64,000 nucleotides of DNA. Source: Paenibacillus ehimensis NBRC 15659 (GTDB lineage: Bacteria > Bacillota > Bacilli > Paenibacillales > NBRC-103111). The stretch spans positions 97,660-161,659 of the forward strand of contig NZ_BILX01000007.1 of assembly GCF_004000785.1 (NCBI RefSeq), given 5' to 3'. A program made the translations under genes and the position numbers. Under the pieces are notes generated by a model. It worked only from the letters and a program-made list of their open reading frames with translations. It made no database searches and was not told the DNA's origin. Shown here piece by piece: positions 9,138 to 18,302 of this stretch (positions are counted from its first letter, which is position 1; each line of letters begins with the position of its first letter).

Positions 9138-12100
9138 GTGTTTTTACGAAATCAGTTTTACTGGAGAAAGCGGATGGCCCTGCTGCTCATTGTGGCGCTG
9201 GTGTTCGGGAGCTTCTCCGGCGGAATCGCCCCGCTGAAAGCGGATGCGGCTCCAGGGAATGTCCTCCCTTCATGGGCGGACAAAGCGGTTTTATGGCTTA
9301 AAGCGGATGCGGGTGTCACTCCTGCGACTTCCGATCCGGCCTCCACGCTAACCGGCTGGGAGGATCAGACGGGCACGGTCGGTTTTCAAGTCTACGGAAC
9401 GCCGGGCTATCGGGCCGGCGGCGTCAACTTTAATCCCGTCGTTACCTTTTCGAACAAGGACGCTCTAGATGGCTATTTGAGCGGTAAGCAAAAGGTTAAT
9501 TATGCCGATGGGTACGCCGTATTCAAGGGAAGCGGCACCGTCGTAGGCTCCGTGTACAATTTGTCGAACTATGGAGCTGCCGTTTTTGGAAGTCAAGACA
9601 ATAAGCTTTATGTAGGTAATGGTACGAATTACACGTACTATCAATATTCTTTTAACACCGGCACTTCTAAGGCCAGCCATCACTTGGCCGGATATGACAT
9701 CTCAACCGGCTCCAAGAAATCTAAAGCTGATGTGAGTGTGAACGGGAAAAGCGGAGAGGCGAGCTTAAATAATGGAAGCTATCCCGTGCCGGCTTCGTTA
9801 GAATTCGCTCCAATGATTGGAGGCACTAGCAGCGGCTGGTCGAATTATGACGGAGAGATTGCAGAGGTAATCCTTTTTTCCGAAAGCACCGCTGCAAACC
9901 GAAGCAAAATTGAAAGCTATCTCGCGTTGAAATATGGTATTACCTTGAACGGAGGCCAGTCGGACTACGTTGACAGCGCAGGCAGCCCATTTTGGTCTAA
10001 AGAGGCGAATGTCGGTTACGGCAATCGCATCACAGGCATCGGCAAAGATTCCGGCAGCGGGCTGGAGCAAAAGCAGTCCAAGTCCCAGGATAACGGAGCT
10101 CTGGTTACGATTGCGGCAGGAACGGAAATCTTGGCCTCCAATAAAGAATTTGCGAGCGGCAGTATTGTTAATGACACATCCTTCTTGATGTTCAGCGATA
10201 ATAATGGCGCTGCAACTTACAGTAAGGATGTCGACAATTCGAATCTGAAGCGGATGGAACGTGTCTTCAAGTTCGCTAAAACGAACTGGGCCGATCGAGA
10301 AATCACCTTGCAGCTGGATGGGATCGGTACGAAGCCGACCTATTTGGTAATCAGCGATAATTCCGGATTCACGGGGACGACGGCTGCTTTTCCGCTGGAT
10401 GCAACAGGAAAAGTGACGATCAACAGCGACGCGCTAAAAGACGGTTCGTACTTTACATTCGCTGAGGGAGAGCGTATCACGAATGCCCCGGGAGGAGTAA
10501 GCGGCGCATCGTTATGGCTGAAAGCGGATAAAGACGCCGCGGCGGCGGGAGGACAACTGACCGGCTGGACCGATCAGACGAATACGAACCAATTTACGAT
10601 TGTAGGAACACCGGAATATAAGACTGGCGCAGTCAATTTCAATCCGGCTGTCACGTTTGAGAATACGGCGAAAGCCAGTCAAAATCCGAATGAGGTTTTA
10701 ATCGGCAGCAAGGAAATTCGTTTCAAAGAAGGGTATGCGGTTTTCAAGCAGAGAGCGGGGACGGTCGTAGGTTCCGCAGCTCCTCGTCCAGGCGGTTATG
10801 GAGCAGGTCTCTTCGCGGGCTGGAGCAATAAATTGTGGATCGGTAACGGAGCGCTCGTCACTTATCACGGTTTTCCGTTCCGCGATGCAAGCCGATATCA
10901 TTTGGCCGGTTTTGATCTGGCCAATTCGGGGGACTCTCAGGGCAGACTGGATGGCGTGCCCCAACCCATGACCAGAAACAAGACATTCAACGAGATTACA
11001 TTTACCCCGGTCATCGGAGGCACTTTCGGCGGGGGAAGCACGAACAATTGGGATCATTACAAAGGCGATGTGGCTGAGGTTGTCCTTTTTCCCGCAAGCA
11101 AAACCGAGCTTGAGAAGCAGCGGGTTGAAAGCTATCTGGCACTGAAATACGGTTTGACGCTGAATAAAGGCAAAACGGATTATGTAACCAGCAACGGGTC
11201 GGACAAGATATGGACGGCTTCGAGCAATGCGGGTTACGGCAACCGGATTACCGGCATCGGCCGCGATAATGGAAGCAATTTGCTGCAAAAGCAATCCAAA
11301 TCTCAGGAAGAAGGCGCTTTGGTAACCATTGCTTTGGGCAATGAGATTAAAGCGACGAATGCGGAAAATACGAATTCCGTAGCGGACTTATCCTTCTTCG
11401 CGTTCAGCGACAACGGCGGAACGATCAAGTATGACGATGTCATCAAGGAAAATCAACAAACGCAGCAGCATGATTTGAAGCTGATGAAGCGGGAATTCAA
11501 GGTAGAGAAAACGAACTGGCAGGACGCGGACATCACGTTGAAGCTGGATACGGCAGCGGACAACCCGGCTGTCCGGTACTATCTGGTCATCCGGGACGCA
11601 GCCGGGACGACAACAGAGCTTATTCCGTTGAATACGGCGGGTGAAGCGACGATTGACAGCAGCAAGCTTGCCAATGGCTCTCTGTTCTCTTTTGCGAAGG
11701 TGAACAAAGACAAGCTGCAAGTCAATATCAGCGGGGTTCAGGGCCTGACCAAAGAAAGCTACACCCCGGAAAGCTGGACTGCGCTGCAGAACGCTTTGAC
11801 GTCGGCAGCAGCCGTACTGGCTAACCCGAACGCTACCCAAGAAGAGGTCGATGCGGCGCTGGCTGCTTTGGAAGCCGCACGGCAAGGCTTGGAGAGCACC
11901 TATGCCAAGCTGCAAGCCAAAGCGGACGAAATCAAGGGCGAGCTTGATCTCGGAAGCTTGAAAGAAGGAGATTATACGGCCGAAAGCTGGGGACAGTTGA
12001 CGACCGCGTTGTCCGAGGCGAACGCTTTGTTGAAGAAAACGCCGTCGGCAACCCCGAGCGAGCTGGGACAAACGTTGTCGAAGCTGGAGATGGCAAGAAA

Positions 12101-14666
12101 GACTTTGGTAGACTTAAGCCAATTGCGCGACAAAGAGGCCGAGATTACGGCCGAAAAGCTGCCGGCAGACGGCTACACCCAAGCGAGCTGGCAAGCGCTG
12201 CAAGATGCGTTGACCAACGCACGGAACGTATTGGCTAAGACGAATGCGACCCAGGCGGAGGTTGATGCTGCGAAGGACGCGCTGATAGCAGCAAGAGCGG
12301 CATTGGAGGCCGTTGGAAAAGACGTTCTGCAAGCGAAAGTCGACAACATCAACAGCGAAGGCTTGGCAGAAGCGAACTTCACTCCGGAAAGCTGGGCAAC
12401 TTTGCAACAGGCGCTGGCGAACGCAGCGGCTGTGCTGAACGATCCGAACGCCACGCAAGCGGAAGTTGACGCGGCCCTGGCTGCGTTAGAAGCGGCAAGA
12501 GCCGGCCTTGTCCCTGTAGATGCAGGAGTGAACAAAGCCGCGCTGCAAGCGAAAGCGGATGAAATTCACAGCGAGGGCCTGGTAGAAGCGAACTTCACTC
12601 CGGAAAGCTGGCAGGCCTTGCAAAAGGCACTGGCCGAAGCCAAGGCGGTGCTGAGCAATCCGAACGCTACACAAGCGGAAGTTGACGCGGCCTTGGCTGC
12701 GCTGGTAACTGCACGAAATCAATTAAACCGGTCGGATGCCGTGCTTGGGAAGCTGGATGTGGTCGATTCGAAGAACGGCAATCCAATCGCGTTGTCTCCG
12801 GTGTTTGACGGGAATAAATCCTTGAATTATGAGGCTGTGGTATCGAATGCCGTCTATGGTGTCGGCATCGCTCCGCAAGCGCTCAATCCGAATAGCAAGA
12901 TTACGGTCACCTTGAACGGCCAAGAGGTTAACGCAGCGGCTTGGGATAACCTGCCTCTGAAGGAAGGCCGGAATGTGATCCAGGTGGAAGTGACCGACCC
13001 GAACGGGAAGAAAAATAGTTACACGATTGAAATTTTGCGCGTCTCCAGCAAGCTGGCTTCGCTGACGCCTTCTACCGGAAGTCTGAATCCGGCCTTCGAT
13101 CCGGACAAAGAAGCCTACACGATGAGCGTACCGAACAGCGTTTATCAGCTTGGATGGACACCGGTGGCGCTGGATCCGAATGCAATCATCGAAATCAGTG
13201 TCAACGGTGGGGCGTTTACAGCCTTGACTAACGGAAAGGCCAGCCCGGACTATGCGCTGAACGTTGGCGCCAACACGATCGTCGTCAAGGTAACCGACCG
13301 GAACGGCGAAGTGAAGCAGTATACGATTACCGTAACAAGAGCGTCCGACTCCACCACATCAAGCGGAAACGGTGGGGGCTCGTACTGGGGAGGCGGAGTA
13401 GCTTCTAACCCGGCAGGTATCGAAACGAGCGTGAACGGTAAGGACGCTTCGTTTGCTACGGGAACGACGGAGCAATCCGACGGCCGTACGCGTACGACGA
13501 TTCAAGTCGACGCAGGCAAGCTGAACGATCTGTTGTCGCAAGGCCAAGGACAGAAGCTCGCCATCCGCATTCCGAAGGAAGGCGATGTCCGGGTGGATGG
13601 CTTGACGGCTGAGATGGTCAAGCGTCTGGCCGATACCGGCTCGCGCCTGGAAATCAGCAGTTTGCTCGCGATTTATCCGGTTCCCGGCAAACAATTGGAC
13701 TTGGATGCCATTGCGAAGCAATGGAATCATGCAGCGCTTGGCGATATTGCGGTCCATGTTGATATTAAGCGTTCTTCGGCCACACAGATCGAAAGTGCCC
13801 GCAGCAAGGCGACGGCAGAAGGATACGAGCTGCTCGTCGATCCGGTCGATCTCGATTTGACCTTTACCCGCGAGGGAAGGACGGTCAGAGCGGGACAATT
13901 GAGCGGATATGCCGCGAAATACATTGCGCTGCCTGAAGGCATCGATCCGAATCGCATCACGACAGGCGTTATCGTCAACCCGGACGGAACCGTGTTCCAC
14001 GTTCCGACGGTCGTTACGAAAATGAACAACCGATATTTTGCCATGATCAACGATTTGCGCAGCCATGGCACGTACTCCGTCATCTGGAATCCGCAGGACT
14101 TCGATGATGTGAAGAACCATTGGGCGAGAGCGGAAGTGAACAATATTGCAGCGAGACTGGATCTTGCGGGAACGGGGAACAATACGTGGTCGCCGGATCG
14201 CAGTGTGAACCGTTCCGAGTTTGCGGCCATCGTCGTCTCCGGTCTGGGTCTCATGCGCCAGGATGCGCCGCAGAGCACATTCCATGATGTTTCTTCGTCG
14301 GCTTGGCACCATCATGCCGTGACCATTGCCAATGAATTCGGCATCGTGCTTGGCTATGAAGATAGCTCATTCCGACCCGAACAGCAGATCACCAGAGAGC
14401 AGGGGATTGCCATGATTGCCCGCGCGTATCGTGTGATCGATCCGCAAAAAACGATTGCTCCGGGTGAGCAGGATCCGCAACTCTCGTCGTTCGGTGATGC
14501 GAAGAACGTCTCTTCTTGGGCGAAGGAAGCTGTAGCTATGATGGTTGCAGCCGGCATCGTCGAAGGAAAAGACGGGCAGCTGCTGAAGCCGCAAGACAGC
14601 ATGACGCGTGCGGAAACCGCCGCACTTATTCAAAGGCTGTTAAGAACAACGCATCTTATCGATTGA
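9138..14666 (+). CDS. Large S-layer-homology surface protein with duplicated lectin-like units and FIVAR repeats
   Basis: Exported cell-wall protein of 1842 residues. In order: signal peptide (about 1-36); two tandem ~420-residue units, each a concanavalin/LamG-like fold ending in the motif SYLALKYG(I/L)TLN and a DxxGYGNRITGIG stretch; five helical FIVAR repeats (about 850-1195, each with FTPESW and NATQAEVDAALAAL cores); two cadherin-like beta-sandwich units (about 1195-1395); a serine/glycine-rich linker; an unassigned domain; and three SLH domains (about 1655-1840) that bind pyruvylated secondary wall polymer. GTG 9138 is chosen because AGGAGG lies 11 bp upstream and the signal peptide begins there; the ATG at 9128 is in another frame. 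No catalytic domain is recognised. It may bind glycans and tether the cell or scaffold enzymes. Confidence 0.88.
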   Translation: MFLRNQFYWRKRMALLLIVALVFGSFSGGIAPLKADAAPGNVLPSWADKAVLWLKADAGVTPATSDPASTLTGWEDQTGTVGFQVYGTPGYRAGGVNFNPVVTFSNKDALDGYLSGKQKVNYADGYAVFKGSGTVVGSVYNLSNYGAAVFGSQDNKLYVGNGTNYTYYQYSFNTGTSKASHHLAGYDISTGSKKSKADVSVNGKSGEASLNNGSYPVPASLEFAPMIGGTSSGWSNYDGEIAEVILFSESTAANRSKIESYLALKYGITLNGGQSDYVDSAGSPFWSKEANVGYGNRITGIGKDSGSGLEQKQSKSQDNGALVTIAAGTEILASNKEFASGSIVNDTSFLMFSDNNGAATYSKDVDNSNLKRMERVFKFAKTNWADREITLQLDGIGTKPTYLVISDNSGFTGTTAAFPLDATGKVTINSDALKDGSYFTFAEGERITNAPGGVSGASLWLKADKDAAAAGGQLTGWTDQTNTNQFTIVGTPEYKTGAVNFNPAVTFENTAKASQNPNEVLIGSKEIRFKEGYAVFKQRAGTVVGSAAPRPGGYGAGLFAGWSNKLWIGNGALVTYHGFPFRDASRYHLAGFDLANSGDSQGRLDGVPQPMTRNKTFNEITFTPVIGGTFGGGSTNNWDHYKGDVAEVVLFPASKTELEKQRVESYLALKYGLTLNKGKTDYVTSNGSDKIWTASSNAGYGNRITGIGRDNGSNLLQKQSKSQEEGALVTIALGNEIKATNAENTNSVADLSFFAFSDNGGTIKYDDVIKENQQTQQHDLKLMKREFKVEKTNWQDADITLKLDTAADNPAVRYYLVIRDAAGTTTELIPLNTAGEATIDSSKLANGSLFSFAKVNKDKLQVNISGVQGLTKESYTPESWTALQNALTSAAAVLANPNATQEEVDAALAALEAARQGLESTYAKLQAKADEIKGELDLGSLKEGDYTAESWGQLTTALSEANALLKKTPSATPSELGQTLSKLEMARKTLVDLSQLRDKEAEITAEKLPADGYTQASWQALQDALTNARNVLAKTNATQAEVDAAKDALIAARAALEAVGKDVLQAKVDNINSEGLAEANFTPESWATLQQALANAAAVLNDPNATQAEVDAALAALEAARAGLVPVDAGVNKAALQAKADEIHSEGLVEANFTPESWQALQKALAEAKAVLSNPNATQAEVDAALAALVTARNQLNRSDAVLGKLDVVDSKNGNPIALSPVFDGNKSLNYEAVVSNAVYGVGIAPQALNPNSKITVTLNGQEVNAAAWDNLPLKEGRNVIQVEVTDPNGKKNSYTIEILRVSSKLASLTPSTGSLNPAFDPDKEAYTMSVPNSVYQLGWTPVALDPNAIIEISVNGGAFTALTNGKASPDYALNVGANTIVVKVTDRNGEVKQYTITVTRASDSTTSSGNGGGSYWGGGVASNPAGIETSVNGKDASFATGTTEQSDGRTRTTIQVDAGKLNDLLSQGQGQKLAIRIPKEGDVRVDGLTAEMVKRLADTGSRLEISSLLAIYPVPGKQLDLDAIAKQWNHAALGDIAVHVDIKRSSATQIESARSKATAEGYELLVDPVDLDLTFTREGRTVRAGQLSGYAAKYIALPEGIDPNRITTGVIVNPDGTVFHVPTVVTKMNNRYFAMINDLRSHGTYSVIWNPQDFDDVKNHWARAEVNNIAARLDLAGTGNNTWSPDRSVNRSEFAAIVVSGLGLMRQDAPQSTFHDVSSSAWHHHAVTIANEFGIVLGYEDSSFRPEQQITREQGIAMIARAYRVIDPQKTIAPGEQDPQLSSFGDAKNVSSWAKEAVAMMVAAGIVEGKDGQLLKPQDSMTRAETAALIQRLLRTTHLID

Positions 14667-14676
14667 TTTGTAAGCT

Positions 14677-14721
14677 AAACGACCACTGCCGGGCTTCAAG
14701 ACCGGGGGTGGTTGTTTTTTT
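14677..14721 (+). terminator. Intrinsic terminator after the SLH gene
   Basis: Arms AAACGACCAC... / ...GTGGTTGTTT with G:T pairs and a CCGG-closed loop, followed by a run of seven T. Confidence 0.8.
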
Positions 14722-14774
14722 GAAAGTGTTGATTGCGCCATGGTCTTCAAATTTTATTGGCCGTTAATCTTTTC

Positions 14775-14803
14775 TTGACACGTCTAATCATTAGGCTTAG
14801 TAT
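14775..14803 (+). promoter_or_regulatory. Sigma-A promoter of the gntR gene
   Basis: TTGACA (14775-14780), 17-nt spacer, TAGTAT (14798-14803). Transcription would start near 14810, directly in front of the palindrome at 14816. Confidence 0.7.
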
Positions 14804-14815
14804 AAGGGTGTGGGC

Positions 14816-14832
14816 AATTGGGTGATCCAATT
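14816..14832 (+). promoter_or_regulatory. Operator 1 of the GntR regulator
   Basis: AATTGG-N5-CCAATT, a perfect 6-bp inverted repeat just after the promoter of the regulator gene, placed to block its own transcription. The same palindrome recurs at 15597 before the first enzyme gene. The size and TTGG/CCAA form fit FadR-subfamily GntR operators. Confidence 0.7.
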
Positions 14833-14870
14833 ATCCGAAAGTAACGTTATTCATGGAAAGGTAATGGACA

Positions 14871-15575
14871 ATGACCATTAAAAAAATAAAATACCACCGG
14901 GTCTATGAAGATGTCATTGAGCAGATTGAAAATATCATTCTCGAAGGCAACCTTGCTCCGGGGGACGTGCTGCCTACGGAACGGGAGCTGGCCCAAGCGT
15001 TCGGCATCAGCCGCGGCACGCTGCGCGAAGCTTTCCGCATTCTGGAGCGGGAGGGATTGATCGAAACCCGTCCGGGAGGCGGCCGTTTCCTCAGTAAAAA
15101 CCTGGCGAAGGCGGAAGATACGAAGCGCATCCTCGAAAATATCGAGCGGGCGACGATTATCGAGCTGCTGGAGGCAAGGGAAATTTTCGAGACAGGCATC
15201 GTGGAGCTGGCGGCGGTCCGGGCGACCGAGCAGGATATTGCGGAAATTGAAAGCGCTCTAGAGCGTTGGGGGACGATCGACAGCGACTCCGACGATCCCG
15301 TCAATCCCGATCAGGCGTTCCATCTCTCGATCGCCAAAGCGACGCACAACGTCGTGCTGGTGAACCTGATCGACCTGCACATGGACCTTTTGCAAAAAAC
15401 GCTGACCAAGACGGTCGATATCCCGGGCCGCAAAAGCGAAGTGTACAAGGAGCATGACGCCATTCTTCAAGCGATCAAGGAAAAAGATCCGGCAAAAGCC
15501 AAAGCGGCGCTCCTGCATCATCTCCAGCAGGTGAAGCAAAATGTTTCTGCGAACAAAGCGGAGTCAAACGGATGA
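14871..15575 (+). CDS. GntR-family regulator, FadR subfamily
   Basis: Cytoplasmic repressor of 234 residues. The N-terminal winged helix (about 10-75) contains LPTERELAQAFGISRGTLREAF and the wing LIETRPGGGRF. The C-terminal helical FCD domain (about 90-225) has the usual metal or ligand-binding residues, including a conserved Asp/His pattern around DQAFHLSIAKATHN. It lies first in the gene run for AtuA, the importer and the glycohydrolases, and identical palindromes flank it (14816 and 15597), so it probably controls itself and that operon. The effector should be the imported compound or a breakdown product, often a small acid in this subfamily. ATG 14871 follows a weak AAAGGTAATGG site. Confidence 0.9.
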   Translation: MTIKKIKYHRVYEDVIEQIENIILEGNLAPGDVLPTERELAQAFGISRGTLREAFRILEREGLIETRPGGGRFLSKNLAKAEDTKRILENIERATIIELLEAREIFETGIVELAAVRATEQDIAEIESALERWGTIDSDSDDPVNPDQAFHLSIAKATHNVVLVNLIDLHMDLLQKTLTKTVDIPGRKSEVYKEHDAILQAIKEKDPAKAKAALLHHLQQVKQNVSANKAESNG

Positions 15576-15596
15576 TCAGCATCCTTTTGACGTTTA

Positions 15597-15613
15597 AATT
15601 GGACCACCCAATT
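15597..15613 (+). promoter_or_regulatory. Operator 2 of the GntR regulator, upstream of the catabolic operon
   Basis: AATTGG-N5-CCAATT, the same arms and spacing as operator 1, lying 87 bp before the AtuA-like gene. A possible -35 (TTGACG, 15587) sits just upstream, so a bound repressor would cover the promoter; a convincing -10 was not found. Confidence 0.65.
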
Positions 15614-15683
15614 ACCCAATATCCAAAATATGTGTGAGATGGTGGAATACAGATAAACGTAGCGGATAGGACGGAGGAGTCAT

Positions 15684-17051
15684 ATGGCAAAGGACGAGTT
15701 CAAAATTTTGGCCCCTTGCGGGATGCTGGGCTACGGGTTTCCGAAGTCCTCCTTTATGAACGGGATGGCTTGCGGCCCGGATGCGATTGTGGTGGACGCC
15801 GGCTCCACCGACGCGGGGCCTCATAAATTGGGCGCAGGCACGGCGATTGTCAGCAAGCAGGCCTGCAAGAAGGATCTCGAAATCATCATAACCGAGGGAG
15901 TCAACGCAGGCATCCCGGTCATTATCGGGTCGGCCGGTGGAAGCGGCGCACAGGTTCATGTGGAGTGGACCCGGGAGATCGTCATGGAAATTCTGCAAGA
16001 GCACGGGATCCGCGGCATCAAGGTAGCGACGATCTGGGCGGACATTCCTCACGAGGTGGTGGCGTCGAAGCTGGAAGCAGGCCAATGCGAGCCGCTGGGC
16101 CTGACCGTTGCGCCGCTGACGCCGGAACGGCTTGCGGCTACCAGCCGCATTGTCGCGCAGATGGGGCACGAACCGATTATTGCGGCGTTGGAGGAGGCGG
16201 CAGACATTATTATTTGCGGCCGCGCGTACGACCCGTCGCCCTTCGCGGCTGTGGCCATGCATCATGGCTATGATCCGGCGCTTGCTTACCATCTCGGCAA
16301 AATCCTGGAGTGCGCCGCGCTTTCCGCGGAGCCGGGAACGACGAAGGACTGCATGCTCGGTATCTTGAAAGCGGATTCGTTTATTGTGCGGCCGCTCAAT
16401 GAAGCCCGTAAATGTACCGCGGTGTCGGTGGCAGCGCACACGTTTTATGAGAAGGATCACCCGTACATTTTGCACGGACCGGGCTTGGTACTCCATCTGG
16501 AGCATTGCGTTTTTACGGAGCTTGGAGACGGCAGCGTCGAAGTGCGCGGCAGCCGGATCTCCGAGACGCCGGTGTACAAGATCAAGCTGGAAGGCGCGAT
16601 GAAGGTGGCTTACCGCACGTTTGTCGTCGCAGGAGTCCGCGATCCGCTGCTGATCGCGAAGATCGAAGAGGTCGAAGAGCTGGTCAAGCAGCAGGTGCGC
16701 GACTATTACAGCGAGGTTTCGCCTGACGACTACAAGATTCATTTCATCAACTACGGCCTCGACGGGGTGTTGGGCGAGCTGGAGCCGCAGCGCAAGCCGG
16801 CGCATGAGCTGGGGATCGTGTTCGAGGTCGTCGCCAAGACGCAGGAGCTGGCCAATGCGGTATGCAGCTCGGTCAGATCGACCTTCCTGCATTACGGGTA
16901 TGAAGGAAGAAAAGCGACGGCAGGGAACTTGGCGTTTCCGTTCGCCCCGAGCGACGTGCCGTTCGGCGCGGTGTACGAGTTCTCCGTTTACCACCTGATG
17001 GAAGTCTCGGACGGACTCGAAATGTTCCCGACCGATTATGAAGAGGTGTAA
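15684..17051 (+). CDS. AtuA-like protein (DUF1446 family)
   Basis: Cytoplasmic protein of 455 residues covering the whole acyclic-terpene-utilization AtuA-like family: N-terminal GMLGYGFPKSSF, VVDAGSTDAGPHKLGAG, VIIGSAGGSGAQVH, and ICGRAYDPSPFA. Family members act in catabolic operons, first named in terpene utilization in Pseudomonas, but their reaction is not established and many occur with sugar-acid or glycoside genes. It is followed after 4 bp by its usual companion, a DUF4387 protein, and then by an ABC importer. Here the terpene role seems unlikely since no acyl-CoA carboxylase genes are present. Start ATG 15684 follows GGACGGAGGAG. Confidence 0.85.
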   Translation: MAKDEFKILAPCGMLGYGFPKSSFMNGMACGPDAIVVDAGSTDAGPHKLGAGTAIVSKQACKKDLEIIITEGVNAGIPVIIGSAGGSGAQVHVEWTREIVMEILQEHGIRGIKVATIWADIPHEVVASKLEAGQCEPLGLTVAPLTPERLAATSRIVAQMGHEPIIAALEEAADIIICGRAYDPSPFAAVAMHHGYDPALAYHLGKILECAALSAEPGTTKDCMLGILKADSFIVRPLNEARKCTAVSVAAHTFYEKDHPYILHGPGLVLHLEHCVFTELGDGSVEVRGSRISETPVYKIKLEGAMKVAYRTFVVAGVRDPLLIAKIEEVEELVKQQVRDYYSEVSPDDYKIHFINYGLDGVLGELEPQRKPAHELGIVFEVVAKTQELANAVCSSVRSTFLHYGYEGRKATAGNLAFPFAPSDVPFGAVYEFSVYHLMEVSDGLEMFPTDYEEV

Positions 17052-17055
17052 ACCT

Positions 17056-17367
17056 ATGAAGCTATTCGATGCGGCGGCCGTCCTGCGCAGCAAAAACAGC
17101 GGTCCCTTTGAAATTACGGTAGACGTGCTGTTCGATGATCCGGCCATTTATTACAAAATCAAAGAGCAAGGCCTGATCAATAAAGAGCTCGTCTCGCGGC
17201 TCTACAATATTGAGCGGCATCACATTACGCAGATCGTCTTCTTCGATCAGGCGCTTGGATTCAAAATAACGTTTGCGAGAAAGGTTTCGTCGGGCACCTT
17301 CCTGGACCGGGACGTGTACGGGGCGCAGCAGCATGCGCCGTTGATGGAACTGGAGATCAACTTGTGA
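17056..17367 (+). CDS. DUF4387 domain protein, partner of AtuA-like protein
   Basis: Small protein of 103 residues matching DUF4387 over its length (LFDAAAVLRSKNSGPFEITVD, HHITQIVFFDQALGFKITF, SGTFLDRDVYGAQQHAPL). This family almost always directly follows, or is fused to, AtuA-like proteins, so it is probably a subunit of that enzyme. ATG 17056 is preferred over an in-frame upstream ATG at 17038 because GAGGTG lies just in front of it and the earlier codon lies within the AtuA gene. It acts in the cytoplasm; its own activity is unknown. Confidence 0.85.
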   Translation: MKLFDAAAVLRSKNSGPFEITVDVLFDDPAIYYKIKEQGLINKELVSRLYNIERHHITQIVFFDQALGFKITFARKVSSGTFLDRDVYGAQQHAPLMELEINL

Positions 17368-17387
17368 TCCGTCAGGAGGTGTAACGG

Positions 17388-18290
17388 ATGAAAGCGTATT
17401 CGAAGCTGAATCGAATATGGGCCGATAAAATGCTTTATCTCATGCTTCTCCCGTGTCTCGCGTATTTCGTCATTTTCCATGTGTGGCCGATTATCGGCAT
17501 GAAGCTGGCCTTTTACGAATACCGGATTCTCGGAGATCATGTGTATGTCGGGTTTAAATATTTCCGCGAGCTGTTCAGCACGCCCATATTTTCCAATGTC
17601 CTAGCCAATACATTAATCATTAGCGCGATGAAAATGTTTCTGATTTTTCCGATCCCGATCCTGTTCGCACTGATGCTCAACGAGTTCGCGAACGGCAAAT
17701 TCCGCAAGGCGGTGCAGGTCGTCTCCTACTTGCCTCACTTCCTGTCGTGGGTCGTTATTGCGGGGATTTGGTTCGAATTTCTCTCCCCGTCTACGGGAGC
17801 GGTGAACGAGCTGATCAAGGCGCTCGGCTTTCCGCCGCAAGATTTCCTGACGGATAAAGGAAGTATCCGGTGGGTGCTGATTGCGAGCGAAGCTTGGCGC
17901 AGTATCGGGTGGGACTCGATTATTTTCCTGGCTGCGATCATGGGCGTCAGCCCCAGCTTGTACGAAGCGGCTTATGTCGACGGGGCAACCCGCTGGCACA
18001 TTGTGACGCGGGTGGTGCTGCCGCATCTGTACGTCCCGATGGTGACGATTTTTATCCTGAATGTCGGCTTCATTATGAACGCCGGGCTCGATCAGGTGCT
18101 GAACTTCACCAACGATTCCGTCAACAGCCAGATCGATATTATCGATACGTACGTGTACCGTGTCGGCTTGATCAACGGGCAGTATTCGTTCGCTACAGCG
18201 GCCAACCTGTTCAAGAGCCTGATTGGCGTCGTGCTCGTCCTGTCCACTCATTTTATCTCGAAGAAATTGACCTCGAAAGGCGCATGGTAA
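17388..18290 (+). CDS. Carbohydrate ABC importer permease, LplB type
   Basis: Inner-membrane permease of 300 residues with six predicted helices. It begins with YLMLLPCLAYFVIFHVWPIIG, typical of the LplB/UgpA group in Paenibacillus, and carries the ATPase-contact loop EAAYVDGATRWHIVTRVVLP. It pairs with the next gene. No ATPase gene is in the operon; such importers share a general MsmK-type ATPase encoded elsewhere. Ribosome site CAGGAGGTG precedes ATG 17388. Confidence 0.9.
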   Translation: MKAYSKLNRIWADKMLYLMLLPCLAYFVIFHVWPIIGMKLAFYEYRILGDHVYVGFKYFRELFSTPIFSNVLANTLIISAMKMFLIFPIPILFALMLNEFANGKFRKAVQVVSYLPHFLSWVVIAGIWFEFLSPSTGAVNELIKALGFPPQDFLTDKGSIRWVLIASEAWRSIGWDSIIFLAAIMGVSPSLYEAAYVDGATRWHIVTRVVLPHLYVPMVTIFILNVGFIMNAGLDQVLNFTNDSVNSQIDIIDTYVYRVGLINGQYSFATAANLFKSLIGVVLVLSTHFISKKLTSKGAW

Positions 18291-18302
18291 GGGGGTGCCA
18301 AG

